Shown here in pieces: positions 1-8,401 of a DNA stretch of 64,000 nt (its first letter is position 1; each line of letters starts with the position of its first letter). Source of the stretch: CADCVT01 sp036389155 (GTDB taxonomy: Bacteria; Actinomycetota; Thermoleophilia; Solirubrobacterales; Solirubrobacteraceae). The stretch lies in assembly GCA_036389155.1 (NCBI GenBank), contig DASVQN010000035.1, positions 1 to 64,000 of the forward strand. The letters run 5' to 3'. The notes beneath the pieces are model-generated. The model was not told where the DNA came from. It was given only the letters and a program-made list of their open reading frames with translations, and made no database searches. The translations under genes and the position numbers were made by a program.

Positions 1-1
1 C

Positions 2-2113
2 TTCGGCGAGGATGACTTCAGCCTCGGCGAGCGCTATGGGATCAAGCTCCAGAACCCCGTCAGGCCGGACGGCACCTTCAACGAGCGGATCGAGCCCTTC
101 GCCGGTCGCTTCGTAAAGGAGGCCGACCCCGACATCGTCGAGGCGCTGCGCGACTCGGGGCGCCTGTTCCGCGCCGAGGAGTACCTGCACGCCTACCCGC
201 ACTGCTGGCGCTGCGGCACGCCGCTCCTCTACTACGCCAAGCCGTCCTGGTACATCCGCACGTCGCAGATCCGCGACCAGATGGTGGCCGAGAACGAGCG
301 GATCAACTGGTACCCCGACCACATCAAGCACGGGCGCATGGGGGACTGGCTGCGCGGCAACGTCGACTGGGCGCTGTCGCGCGAGCGCTACTGGGGGACG
401 CCGCTGCCGGTGTGGCGGTGCCCCGAGGGACACGTGCACTGCATCGGGTCCTTCGACGAGCTGGAGGAGCTGAGCGGGGTGCGGCTGGAGGACCCGCACC
501 GGCCGTTCGTCGACGAGGTCGGCTTCCCGTGCCCGTCGTGCTCGGGGCGGATGGAGCGCGTGCCCGAGGTGATCGACGTCTGGTTCGACTCGGGCTGCAT
601 GCCGTTCGCGCAGCACCACGCGCCGTTCGAGAACGCCGACACGTTCGAGTCGCGCTTCCCGGCGAACTTCATCTGCGAGGCGCTCGACCAGACGCGCGGG
701 TGGTTCTACTCGCTGCTCGGGGTCTCGACGCTGCTGTTCGACCGCTCGTCGTACGAGAACGTCGTGTGCCTCGGGCTGCTGGTCGACGCCGACGGGCGGA
801 AGATGTCGAAGTCGCTCGGGAACATCGCGGACCCGTGGGCGGTGCTCGACGAGTACGGCGCCGACGCGTTCCGCTGGTACTTCTTCACCTCCAAGCAGCC
901 GTGGGACGGCTACCAGTTCGACATGGCGCGCGTGGGCGAGGGCGTGCGGCTGTTCCTCAAGCAGCTGTGGAACGTCTACGGGTTCTACGTGCTGTACGCG
1001 AACGTCAACGCGGTCGAGGCCGCGCCGTCCTCCGCCTCGTCCTCCGACCCGCTCGACGCCTGGATCCGCTCGCGCCTGTCCACGACGACGGCGATCGTCG
1101 CCGAGCGGCTCGACGACTACGACGCGACGGTGGCGGGGCGGGCCATCGCTGCGTTCGTCGATGACCTCTCGAACTGGTACGTGCGCCGCTCGCGCCGGCG
1201 GTTCTGGGACGGCGACCCGGCCGCCTTCGCGACGCTGCGCGAGTGCCTGGTGACGGTGGCGAAGCTGCTCGCGCCGTTCACGCCGTTCGTGACCGACGAG
1301 ATCTACGACAACCTCGACGGCTCGCTGCCGTCGGTGCACCTGGAGGACTTCCCGGAGCCGGGGCCGCGCGACGAGGGGCTCGAGGTGGCGATGGCGATCG
1401 CGCGCGAGACGGTGCGGCTCGGGCTGAGCGCGCGCAGCTCGGCGAAGGTCAAGGTGCGCCAGCCGCTGCACGAGGCGGTCGTCGTGGCCGCGGGCCGCGA
1501 GCGAGCGGCGATCGAGCAGCTCGCCGACGTCGTGCGCGAGGAGCTGAACGTCAAGGAGCTGCGGTTCGTCGACCGCGCGGACGAGCTCGGGTCCTACGAG
1601 ATCAGGCCCAACTACCGGACGCTCGGGCCGCGGTTCGGCAAGCAGATGCCCGCGGCGGCCGACGCGGTGGCCGCTCTCGATCCCGGCGTCGTCGCGGAGG
1701 CCCTGCGGGAAGGGCGGACGGTCGGCGTGATGGTCGGCGGCGACGAGCACCCGCTCGGCCCCGACGACCTGCAGCTGCGGCTGGAGCCCCTGGAGGGCTA
1801 CCAGCTCGAGCGCGAGGGCTCGCACGCCGTGGCGCTGGAGCTCGCGCTCGACGACGACCTGCGCCGCGAGGGGCTCGCGCGGGAGGTGGTGCACGCGGTG
1901 CAGAACGCGCGCAAGGCGGCGGGGCTCGAGGTCGAGGACCGGATCGCGCTGACCCTCGGCGGCGACGCCGACCTGCTCGACGCCGCTCGGGCCTTCGAGT
2001 CCTACGTGACGGGCGAGACGCTCGCGACCGCGCTGTCGTACGAGGCGAACGGCGCCGGCGAGACCGCGGTGATCGAGGGTCGCGAGCTCACGATCGCGCT
2101 CGCGCGCGCCTGA
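2..2113 (+). CDS. ileS: Isoleucyl-tRNA synthetase, 3' part (cut by window edge)
   Basis: Charges tRNA-Ile with isoleucine in the cytosol. The reading frame is open from base 2, so about 703 C-terminal residues are present and the N-terminal HIGH half of the Rossmann fold lies outside. Visible are the end of the editing region (HCWRCGTPLLYY), the family motif SRERYWGTPLPVW, the FDSGCMPFAQ segment, and the class I signature KMSKS inside GRKMSKSLGN near base 800, followed by the helical anticodon-binding domain. Cys pairs around bases 420-550 (CPEGH, CPSC) look like a zinc site. The sequence style is that of the eukaryote-like IleS2 group common in actinobacteria. No Shine-Dalgarno or start can be judged here. 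Confidence 0.97.
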   Translation, partial: FGEDDFSLGERYGIKLQNPVRPDGTFNERIEPFAGRFVKEADPDIVEALRDSGRLFRAEEYLHAYPHCWRCGTPLLYYAKPSWYIRTSQIRDQMVAENERINWYPDHIKHGRMGDWLRGNVDWALSRERYWGTPLPVWRCPEGHVHCIGSFDELEELSGVRLEDPHRPFVDEVGFPCPSCSGRMERVPEVIDVWFDSGCMPFAQHHAPFENADTFESRFPANFICEALDQTRGWFYSLLGVSTLLFDRSSYENVVCLGLLVDADGRKMSKSLGNIADPWAVLDEYGADAFRWYFFTSKQPWDGYQFDMARVGEGVRLFLKQLWNVYGFYVLYANVNAVEAAPSSASSSDPLDAWIRSRLSTTTAIVAERLDDYDATVAGRAIAAFVDDLSNWYVRRSRRRFWDGDPAAFATLRECLVTVAKLLAPFTPFVTDEIYDNLDGSLPSVHLEDFPEPGPRDEGLEVAMAIARETVRLGLSARSSAKVKVRQPLHEAVVVAAGRERAAIEQLADVVREELNVKELRFVDRADELGSYEIRPNYRTLGPRFGKQMPAAADAVAALDPGVVAEALREGRTVGVMVGGDEHPLGPDDLQLRLEPLEGYQLEREGSHAVALELALDDDLRREGLAREVVHAVQNARKAAGLEVEDRIALTLGGDADLLDAARAFESYVTGETLATALSYEANGAGETAVIEGRELTIALARA

Positions 2114-2150
2114 GGGGGCGAGAACCTCCGCGCCCGCGCCTCATGCGGGC

Positions 2151-2474
2151 ATGGACACCGACAAGCTCCGCGCCGTCCTCGAGACGGTCCCCGCCGGGCG
2201 CTGGACGAGCTACGCCGACGTCGTGGCCGCTCTCGGCGCCGCGCCCGCTGCCGCGAGGCGCATCAACCAGGCCCTCATCAAGCACGAGCTGGCCAACGGC
2301 CACCGCGTGCTGAAGGGCGACGGCTCCGTCGCCCCGACCGCCCTCGGCGACCCCGCCGCCGTCCGCTCGCGCCTCGAGGCCGAGGGCGTCACGTTCGACG
2401 AGCTCGGCCGCGCGTCGCAGGACGAGCGGTTCCGGCCGGAGCCCATCAACGACCCCGCCACAGCGGCTGCCTGA
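2151..2474 (+). CDS. MGMT/ATL-like DNA-binding domain protein without the active cysteine
   Basis: A 107-residue protein with the fold signature of the O6-alkylguanine-DNA alkyltransferase C-terminal domain: VPAGRWTSYADVVAALG, then a helix (RRINQAL, in place of the usual RAVGQAL), then NGHRVLKGDGS where true alkyltransferases have PCHRV. The acceptor Cys is Gly, so methyl transfer is not expected; alkyltransferase-like (ATL) proteins with a changed Cys bind alkylated bases and hand them to nucleotide excision repair. That role is inference here. The start is the only in-frame ATG; it lies 37 bases after ileS and could be co-transcribed with it. It converges on trxA across a hairpin. Confidence 0.8.
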   Translation: MDTDKLRAVLETVPAGRWTSYADVVAALGAAPAAARRINQALIKHELANGHRVLKGDGSVAPTALGDPAAVRSRLEAEGVTFDELGRASQDERFRPEPINDPATAAA

Positions 2475-2501
2475 CGCATCGACCGTCGTGGCTGAGCGCT
2501 T

Positions 2502-2544
2502 CCGCTCGCGGGGGACAGTGCGCCAGCACGGACCCCGCGAGCGG
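2502..2544. terminator. Bidirectional hairpin between convergent genes
   Basis: CCGCTCGCGGGG (2502-2513) and its exact complement CCCCGCGAGCGG (2533-2544) form a 12-bp stem with a 19-base loop, between the ends of the MGMT-like gene and trxA. There is no T tract, as is usual for very GC-rich genomes. Confidence 0.6.
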
Positions 2545-2569
2545 TCCGCTCAGGCGCGGCGGGAATGCG

Positions 2570-2893
2570 TCAGGCGAGGACCGGCTCGATCTCGGCTTCG
2601 AGCTTCTTCTTGGGGTACGCGCCGATGATCGTCTTGGCCGGCGCGCCGTTCTTGAAGAGGATCATCGTCGGGATCGAGAGGACGCCGAACTGCGCGGCCG
2701 TCTGCTGGTTCTCGTCGACGTTGAGCTTCACGATCCGCAGGTCGTCGCGCTGCTCCGCGATCTCCTCGAGCACGGGCGCCACCACGCGGCACGGGCCGCA
2801 CCACGGGGCCCAGAAGTCGACGAGCGTCGGCTTGTCCGACTCGATGACCTCGGCCTGGAAGTTGTTGTCGGTGACGTTCGTGAGGTCGCTCAT
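2570..2893 (-). CDS. trxA: Thioredoxin
   Basis: Small cytosolic disulfide reductase, 107 residues, the normal length of thioredoxin. The redox motif WCGPC is at residues 31-35 (C32, C35), after the FWAP lead-in, and the conserved cis-Pro is in SIPTMILFKNG. No signal peptide, so it acts in the cytosol with thioredoxin reductase. An earlier ATG at 2899 is in frame, but the start at 2893 is favoured because a perfect TATAGT box ends exactly 7 bases upstream, the spacing seen throughout this window. The SpoIIM-like gene upstream on the same strand stops 35 bases earlier, so trxA appears to have its own promoter. Confidence 0.96.
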   Translation of the reverse strand: MSDLTNVTDNNFQAEVIESDKPTLVDFWAPWCGPCRVVAPVLEEIAEQRDDLRIVKLNVDENQQTAAQFGVLSIPTMILFKNGAPAKTIIGAYPKKKLEAEIEPVLA

Positions 2894-2900
2894 GACCATC

Positions 2901-2906
2901 ACTATA
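2901..2906 (-). promoter_or_regulatory. -10 box of trxA (TATAGT)
   Basis: TATAGT on the minus strand, 7 bases before the ATG at 2893. The predicted transcription start falls at or next to the start codon, so the mRNA would be leaderless. Confidence 0.6.
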
Positions 2907-2928
2907 CGAAGTGAAGCGGTCGCCTGAC

Positions 2929-3612
2929 TCAGAGGAACGCCGGCGTCACGAACACCTCGACGAGCGCCGCGATCACGAGGACCGGCGCCGCGAGGATCGT
3001 GGTCACGATCGTCGCCGCCATCAGCTGCTCCCACGCGCCCGCGCGCGCCGCGACGAGCCACGCGGCAAGCGGGAGGAAGAGGGCGGTCAGCTCGGGCAGG
3101 GCGTGGATCGAGAGGGTGAGGAGCAGGTGCGCCGAGGACATCCCGAACTGCGCGGACATGGTCGACAGTGCGCCGCCGAGCACGACCGCCTGCGTCCCGA
3201 GCGAGAAGAGCGTCGCCGCGGTGACGAACGCGATCGCGGCCGGGCCGGCGAAGTCGTGGAGCGCCCGCCAGCGCCCCCGGTACGACGCGGCCTCGATCGG
3301 CAGCGAGGACTTCGCGATGAACCCGGCCAGGCACGCCAGCGAGTGCAGCGCGAGCACGAGCGCGTTGCGGAACAGGACGGTGAACACGTCCGGCCACCCG
3401 GCGTCGCCGTTGACGCCGGGCAGCAGCAGCGGCGTGGAGTCCGGCTCGGAGAGCGAGGCGACGAGCAGCACCGCGAGCAGCAGCGCCACCGAGACGCCGA
3501 GCGACAGCGCCACCCACCGGCCGAGCACCGCGAACGGCCCGCGGTTCCACGCGCGAAGCGTCGCGCGGGTGTCCGCCCAGCCCTGGACGACGGCGAGATC
3601 GTGCCCGTTCAC
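2929..3612 (-). CDS. SpoIIM-like (stage II sporulation protein M family) membrane protein
   Basis: About 227 residues with five or six hydrophobic segments. The C-terminal half carries the family pattern: HALPELTALFLPLAAWLVAARAGAWEQL, then LAAPVLVIAALVEVFVTP, matching the HG-ELxA and AAxIExFxTP signatures of SpoIIM/DUF95 proteins. In Bacillus SpoIIM belongs to an engulfment complex; in non-sporulating actinobacteria such proteins are of unknown role, so no sporulation function is claimed. The GTG start at 3612 was chosen because it follows the stop of the glycosyltransferase gene by two bases, making a two-gene operon (translationally coupled). The open frame runs far upstream only as antisense noise over polX. 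Confidence 0.8.
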   Translation of the reverse strand: MNGHDLAVVQGWADTRATLRAWNRGPFAVLGRWVALSLGVSVALLLAVLLVASLSEPDSTPLLLPGVNGDAGWPDVFTVLFRNALVLALHSLACLAGFIAKSSLPIEAASYRGRWRALHDFAGPAAIAFVTAATLFSLGTQAVVLGGALSTMSAQFGMSSAHLLLTLSIHALPELTALFLPLAAWLVAARAGAWEQLMAATIVTTILAAPVLVIAALVEVFVTPAFL

Positions 3613-3614
3613 GT

Positions 3615-4391
3615 CTAGACAGTCGGCGGATCGGCGCCGGCGGGCGCACGGGGCTGGACGGATGGGGGAGCCCTCCGCCCCCGGCGCAGCTGCGGCAGCA
3701 GGACGAACGCCTCGGTCGCGATCCGCCACGTCATCTTCGAGCTGCCGAGCTGGCGCTCGCGGAACACGATCGGCACCTCGACGACCGTGAACCCGGCCCG
3801 GACCGCGCGCAGCGTCAGCTCGACCTGGAACGCGTACCCGCGCGAGCGCACGGTCGGCAGGTCGATCGCCTCGAGCACCTCGCGCCGGAAGCACTTGAAG
3901 CCGCCGGTCAGGTCGCGGATCGGCAGCGACAGCACCTGCCGCGCGTAGAAGCACCCGCCGCGCGAGACGACCCGCCGTCCCAGGCCCCAGTCGGACACGC
4001 CGCCGCCCGGGACGTACCGCGAGCCGAGCGCCAGGTCCGCCCCGTCGGCCACCGCCGCGATCAGCCGCTCCACGTCGTCCGGGTCGTGCGAGAAGTCGGC
4101 GTCCATCTCCAGAACCAGCGCCGCCCCGGCGGCGAGCGCATGGTCGAACCCCGCCAGGTACGCCGGCCCGAGCCCCTGGGGAGCCGGGCGGTGCAGCACG
4201 GACACCTCCTCGATCTCCGCCGCCAGCCGATCGGCGATCGCGCCCGTCCCGTCCGGCGACCCGTCGTCGACGACGAGCACGCGGTGGCCGTCGCACCGCG
4301 AGCGCGCGAGCACGGGCAGCACCGCACGAACGATGCGCTCGATGTTCTCCGCCTCCTGGTACGTCGGCAGGATCAGCCAAGCGGGCCCCAT
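3615..4391 (-). CDS. Polyprenol monophosphomannose synthase-like glycosyltransferase (GT2)
   Basis: A 258-residue GT-A fold enzyme of the DPM1 type, transferring a hexose (usually mannose from GDP-mannose) to polyprenyl phosphate at the inner face of the membrane. It starts with the family's WLILPTYQEAENIE, has the VVDDGSPDGTG nucleotide site, the metal-binding EMDADFSHDP, the SRYVPGGG loop and LTGGFKCFRREVL acceptor region. No C-terminal membrane domain is present, as in the short soluble DPM1 form. It heads an operon with the SpoIIM-like gene. Its ATG overlaps the first possible ATG of the divergent polX. The substrate cannot be read from the sequence. Confidence 0.88.
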   Translation of the reverse strand: MGPAWLILPTYQEAENIERIVRAVLPVLARSRCDGHRVLVVDDGSPDGTGAIADRLAAEIEEVSVLHRPAPQGLGPAYLAGFDHALAAGAALVLEMDADFSHDPDDVERLIAAVADGADLALGSRYVPGGGVSDWGLGRRVVSRGGCFYARQVLSLPIRDLTGGFKCFRREVLEAIDLPTVRSRGYAFQVELTLRAVRAGFTVVEVPIVFRERQLGSSKMTWRIATEAFVLLPQLRRGRRAPPSVQPRAPAGADPPTV

Positions 4392-4401
4392 GAGGGCGAT
4401 C

Positions 4402-4407
4402 TACCCT
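4402..4407 (+). promoter_or_regulatory. Probable -10 box of polX (TACCCT)
   Basis: TACCCT lies 9 bases before the TTG at 4417. It lies inside the coding region if the ATG at 4390 were used, which is an argument for the TTG start. Confidence 0.45.
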
Positions 4408-4416
4408 AGCCATCCC

Positions 4417-6156
4417 TTGCCCGACTTCACGAACGCCGCGATCGCGCAGTACTTCGACGAGCTGGGCGACCTCTACGAGCTCGACGGAGCGGTCGTCCAC
4501 CGCGTCATCGCCTACCGCAACGCGGCCAAGGCGGTGCGCGACGCGCCCGTCTCCGTCGCCGCCCTGACACGGGAGGGTCGCGTCACGAGCCTGCCCGGCA
4601 TCGGCAAGACGCTCGAGGAGAAGATCGCCACGCTGCTGGAGACCGGCGGGATCCCGAGCCTCGACCGTCTCCGCGCGAAGTTCCCCCCGGGCCTGATCGA
4701 CATGACCCGCCTGCCGGGGCTCGGCCCGAAGCGGGCCAGGAGGCTGTTCGACGAGCTCCAGATCGGGTCGCTGGAGGAGCTGAGGGCGGCCGCGGAGGGG
4801 GAGCGGCTCAGGGGCGTGAAGGGCTTCGGGCCGAAGTTCGAGCAGGCCGTCCTCGAGGCGTTCGCGACGGGCGTGGCCGAGAAGGCCGCGCCACGCTTCC
4901 TCCTCCCGCGCGCCCTCGGCATCGGCGAGCAGGTGACGAGCGCGCTGCTCAACGTCGAGGGCGTCCACCGCGCGCAGGTCGCGGGGTCGGCGCGGCGCAT
5001 GGCCGACAGCGTCAAGGACCTCGACATCATCGCGACGGCCGACGACCCGAGGAAGCTGACCGGCGCCTTCGCCCGCCTGGACGTCATCGAGTCCGCCGGC
5101 AACGCCGGCGAGAACGCCGTCCGCGGGCGCACGCACAGCGGGCTCGCGGTCGACGTGCGCGTCGTCGAGCCGGCCCTCTTCGGCAACCTGCTCCAGCACT
5201 TCACCGGCTCGCGCGACCACAACATGCAGCTGCGCGAGGCGGCGGTCCGGCGCGGCCTGCACGTCTCCGAGTACGGGATCCTCGACGACGCGACCGGCGA
5301 GACGACCCGCTGCGCGAGCGAGGAGGAGGTCTACGAGCGGCTGGGACTGGCCTGGATCCCGCCCGAGCTGCGGGAAGGTCGCGGCGAGCTCGAGGCCGCG
5401 GCCGACGGCGGCCTGCCCAAGCTCGTCGAGCTCGAGGACCTGAGGGGCGAGCTGCACAGCCACACCGTCCTCAGCGACGGCCGCCAGACCGCCGAGCAGA
5501 TGGCGCTCGCCGCCCGCGACCGCGGGCTGGAGTACATCGCCCACACCGACCACTCCGCCACCCACGGCTTCGGCAACCACGTCGACCCCGACATGCTGAA
5601 GGCCCAGATCGAGCACGTCCACGAGCTGAACGAGCGCATCGACGGGATCGAGCTGCTCATCGGGACCGAGACGAACATCCTCCCCGACGGCCGGCCGGAC
5701 TACGAGGACGACCTGCTGGCGCAGCTCGACTGGGTCGTCGGCTCGGTCCACACGAGCTTCGGGATGGCGGAGAGCGAGATGACGAAGCGGATCGTCGCCG
5801 CGTGCGAGCATCCGTGGATCGACGCGATCGGCCACCCGACCGGCCGCAAGATCGAGCGCCGCAAGCCGTACGCGGTCGACATGAACGCGGTCATCGAGGC
5901 CGCCGCCCGCACCGGGACGATGCTCGAGATCAACGCGGCGCCCGACCGCCGCGACCTCAACGACGTCCACGCGCGCAACGCGGCGCAGGCGGGCGTGAAG
6001 ATCCTCATCGACTCCGACGCCCACGGCGTCCGCGAGCTCGCCCTGACGCGGTGGGGGATCGCCACCGCGCGGCGGGCCTGGCTCACGAAGGACGACGTCG
6101 CCAACACGCGCCCCTGGCCGGAGTTCGCCGCCATGCGCAAGCGCGCCAGGGCGTGA
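4417..6156 (+). CDS. polX: DNA polymerase X family protein with PHP domain
   Basis: Repair polymerase/3'-5' exonuclease of bacterial PolX type, 579 residues. Order: N-terminal 8-kDa region (YELDGAVVHRVIAYRNAAKAV), two helix-hairpin-helix motifs (LPGIGKTLEEKI, LPGLGPKRARRLF), polymerase palm with the metal-binding DLDII, and a C-terminal PHP nuclease (ELHSHTVLSDG, HTDHS, SVHTSF, IDSDAHG). All PHP metal ligands appear present, so proofreading or AP-site activity is likely. The TTG start leaves the protein beginning PDFTNAAIAQYF, as homologues do; ATG at 4390 is the alternative (588 residues). Its stop overlaps the start of the tryptophanase gene (TGATG), so the three genes to 8401 form an operon. 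Confidence 0.92.
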   Translation: MPDFTNAAIAQYFDELGDLYELDGAVVHRVIAYRNAAKAVRDAPVSVAALTREGRVTSLPGIGKTLEEKIATLLETGGIPSLDRLRAKFPPGLIDMTRLPGLGPKRARRLFDELQIGSLEELRAAAEGERLRGVKGFGPKFEQAVLEAFATGVAEKAAPRFLLPRALGIGEQVTSALLNVEGVHRAQVAGSARRMADSVKDLDIIATADDPRKLTGAFARLDVIESAGNAGENAVRGRTHSGLAVDVRVVEPALFGNLLQHFTGSRDHNMQLREAAVRRGLHVSEYGILDDATGETTRCASEEEVYERLGLAWIPPELREGRGELEAAADGGLPKLVELEDLRGELHSHTVLSDGRQTAEQMALAARDRGLEYIAHTDHSATHGFGNHVDPDMLKAQIEHVHELNERIDGIELLIGTETNILPDGRPDYEDDLLAQLDWVVGSVHTSFGMAESEMTKRIVAACEHPWIDAIGHPTGRKIERRKPYAVDMNAVIEAAARTGTMLEINAAPDRRDLNDVHARNAAQAGVKILIDSDAHGVRELALTRWGIATARRAWLTKDDVANTRPWPEFAAMRKRARA

Positions 6157-7523
6157 TGGAGCGCCTCCGGACGATCATCGAGCCGTTCCGGATCCACTCC
6201 GTCGAGCCGATCCGCATGACGACGCCGGCCGAGCGCGCGCAGCGCCTGGAGGAGGCCGGCTTCAACCTCTTCCGCCTCCACGCGACCGACGTCGCCATCG
6301 ACCTGCTGACCGACTCCGGCACGGGGGCCATGTCGGCGGAGCAGTGGGCGGGCATCCAGCGCGGCGACGAGAGCTACGCCGGCTCGCCGTCGTTCCACCG
6401 CTTCGAGGCCGCGGTGCGCGAGCTGTTCCCGTTCCGCCACGTCATCCCGACGCACCAGGGGCGCGCCGCCGAGCGCATCCTCTTCAGCCAGCTCGGTGGC
6501 GAGGGGAGAACGGTCCCGAACAACAGTCACTTCGACACCACGCGCGCGAACGTGGAGTTCACCGGCGCGGAGGCGGTCGACCTCCTCATCCCCGAGGGCC
6601 TGGACCCGCAGAGCGAGCACCCCTTCAAGGGCAACATGGACCTCGCGCGGCTGGAGGAGGTGCTGACCACGTGCGACGTCCCGGTCGTCTTCGTCACCGT
6701 CACGAACAACTCGGGCGGCGGGCAGCCGGTGTCGCTGGAGAACCTGCGCGGCGTGCGCGCGCTGTGCGACCGCTTCGACGTCCCGCTCTTCCTCGACGCC
6801 TGCCGCTTCGCGGAGAACGCGTGGTTCGTCAAGCAGCGCGAGCCGGGGCAGGGGGAGCGCGCGATCCCCGACATCGTGCGCGATATGGCGTCCTACGCCG
6901 ACGGCATGACGATGTCGGCGAAGAAGGACCCGCTCGGCAACATCGGCGGCTGGCTGGCGCTCGACGACGACGCGCTGGCCGGCCGCTGCCGGACGATGCT
7001 GATCCTCACCGAGGGCTTCCCGACGTACGGGGGCCTCGCCGGGCGCGACCTCGAGGCGATCGCGCAGGGGCTCAAGGAGGTCGTCGAGGAGGACTACCTG
7101 CGCTACCGGATCCGCTCGACCGCGTACCTCGGCGACGCGCTGCACGAGGCGGGCGTCCCCGTCGTGCGGCCGATCGGCGGGCACGCGGTGTTCCTCGACG
7201 CCCGCGCGCTGCTGCCGCACGTCGAGCCGCTGCGCTACCCAGGCCAGTCGCTCGCGGTCGCGCTGTACCGCGAGGGCGCGATCCGCTCGTGCGAGATCGG
7301 CACGGTCATGTTCGGCCGCCGGCCCGACGGGACGGAGCAGCCGGCGCCGATGGACCTCGTGCGCCTCGCCATCCCGCGGCGCACGTACACGCAGTCGCAC
7401 GTCGACTACGTCATCGAGGTCGTCACGCACGTCGCCGCGCACGCCGAGGAGCTCGGCGGCTTTCGCATCGTCGACGAGCCGGCGCAGCTGCGCCACTTCA
7501 CCGCGAGGTTCGCGCCCGCGTGA
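6156..7523 (+). CDS. tnaA: Tryptophanase (tryptophan indole-lyase)
   Basis: PLP enzyme splitting tryptophan to indole, pyruvate and ammonia. Length 455 residues, normal for the tryptophanase/tyrosine phenol-lyase family. The PLP lysine is in MSAKKD (about K257). Two features select tryptophanase over tyrosine phenol-lyase: FDTT at residues 126-129 (Asp where the phenol-lyase has Thr) and RSCEIG near residue 390 (the phenol-lyase has an Arg: ERG). The start ATG overlaps the polX stop by one base. There is no tnaC leader or tnaB permease; instead a DMT transporter follows with a GTGA overlap. Expression should follow polX, an odd partner. Final specificity needs an assay. Confidence 0.9.
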   Translation: MERLRTIIEPFRIHSVEPIRMTTPAERAQRLEEAGFNLFRLHATDVAIDLLTDSGTGAMSAEQWAGIQRGDESYAGSPSFHRFEAAVRELFPFRHVIPTHQGRAAERILFSQLGGEGRTVPNNSHFDTTRANVEFTGAEAVDLLIPEGLDPQSEHPFKGNMDLARLEEVLTTCDVPVVFVTVTNNSGGGQPVSLENLRGVRALCDRFDVPLFLDACRFAENAWFVKQREPGQGERAIPDIVRDMASYADGMTMSAKKDPLGNIGGWLALDDDALAGRCRTMLILTEGFPTYGGLAGRDLEAIAQGLKEVVEEDYLRYRIRSTAYLGDALHEAGVPVVRPIGGHAVFLDARALLPHVEPLRYPGQSLAVALYREGAIRSCEIGTVMFGRRPDGTEQPAPMDLVRLAIPRRTYTQSHVDYVIEVVTHVAAHAEELGGFRIVDEPAQLRHFTARFAPA

Positions 7524-8401
7524 GCGTCTCCGTCCAGCTCGGGCTGCTGCTGGCGCTCGCGTGCGCGTTCACGTCGATCCTCGGCTTCCTCTACAAGCAC
7601 CGCGGCTCGGTGGAGGCGCCGGCGGTCGAGTTCTCGCGGCCGGTGTCGAGCTCTCTCGCGCTCTTCCGCTCGCCCTGGTACACGCTGGGGATCGTCGTCG
7701 CGACGGCGTCGTGGGGACTGCACGTGTCCGCGCTCGCGCTTGCGCCGATCTCGCTCGTGCAGACGACGATCGCCGGCGGGCTCGTGCTGCTGACCGTGAT
7801 CGCCGACCGCCTGTTCGGGCAGGACGTCACGCGCCGCGAGTGGATCGGCGTGGCCCTGACGGCGGCCGGCCTCGCGTTCCTGGCCGCGACGATGGGGTCG
7901 ACGGGGAAGGAGGCGCACTCGGACTACGAGCCCGCGACGCTCGCCGTCTACGCCGGCGCGGCGGTCGCCATCGGCGCGATCCTCGCGGTGAGCGCGGCAC
8001 GCGGCAACCGGCGCGCCGGGACGATGCTCGCCGTCTCCGCCGGCCTGCTGTGGGGCGCCAGCGACGTGACGATCAAGGCGCTGTCGGGCGTCCTCGACGA
8101 CCGCGGGATCGGCGTGCTGGCGCACCCGCTCGCGCTGGCCATCCTGCTCCTGTCGCTGCTCGGCCTGCTCGTCTCCGCGCGGTCGCTGCAGCTCGGCGGC
8201 GCGGTCGCGGTGATCGCGGTCACCAGCGCGGCAGCGAACATCGTCACGATCGCGTCGGGGCCGATCGTCTTCGGCGAGCCGATGCCCGACGACGCGCTCG
8301 GCGTGGGCGTGCGGCTGCTCGCGTTCGCGCTCGTCATCGGCGCGGCGGCGCTGACGCCGCCGCCTGTCGCGGCCGCCGAGCCCGAGCCCGCTACGCCCTG
8401 A
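7520..8401 (+). CDS. DMT-superfamily (EamA/NIPA-like) transporter
   Basis: A 293-residue membrane protein of nine or ten hydrophobic helices arranged as two related halves, each beginning with a small-residue-rich helix, as in drug/metabolite transporters. ALALAPISLVQTTIAGGLVL resembles the LxxxPLxxxQPL motif of EamA/NIPA proteins. The GTG start overlaps the tryptophanase stop (GTGA), so the two are translationally coupled. Context suggests transport of an aromatic compound such as tryptophan or indole; this is inference, since NIPA relatives move Mg2+ and EamA relatives move amino acids. Its 3' end overlaps the convergent glycosyltransferase gene by 11 bases. Confidence 0.8.
   Translation: MSVSVQLGLLLALACAFTSILGFLYKHRGSVEAPAVEFSRPVSSSLALFRSPWYTLGIVVATASWGLHVSALALAPISLVQTTIAGGLVLLTVIADRLFGQDVTRREWIGVALTAAGLAFLAATMGSTGKEAHSDYEPATLAVYAGAAVAIGAILAVSAARGNRRAGTMLAVSAGLLWGASDVTIKALSGVLDDRGIGVLAHPLALAILLLSLLGLLVSARSLQLGGAVAVIAVTSAAANIVTIASGPIVFGEPMPDDALGVGVRLLAFALVIGAAALTPPPVAAAEPEPATP

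Noticed and set aside
2929..6024. Open frame of over 1000 codons on the minus strand across polX
   Set aside because: Only the last 227 codons show protein-like character (SpoIIM-like). The rest is Arg/Ala/Asp-rich antisense noise opposite polX and the glycosyltransferase gene.
5990..6160. tnaC-like leader peptide before tryptophanase
   Set aside because: The tryptophanase start overlaps the polX stop, leaving no leader and no Trp-containing small ORF.
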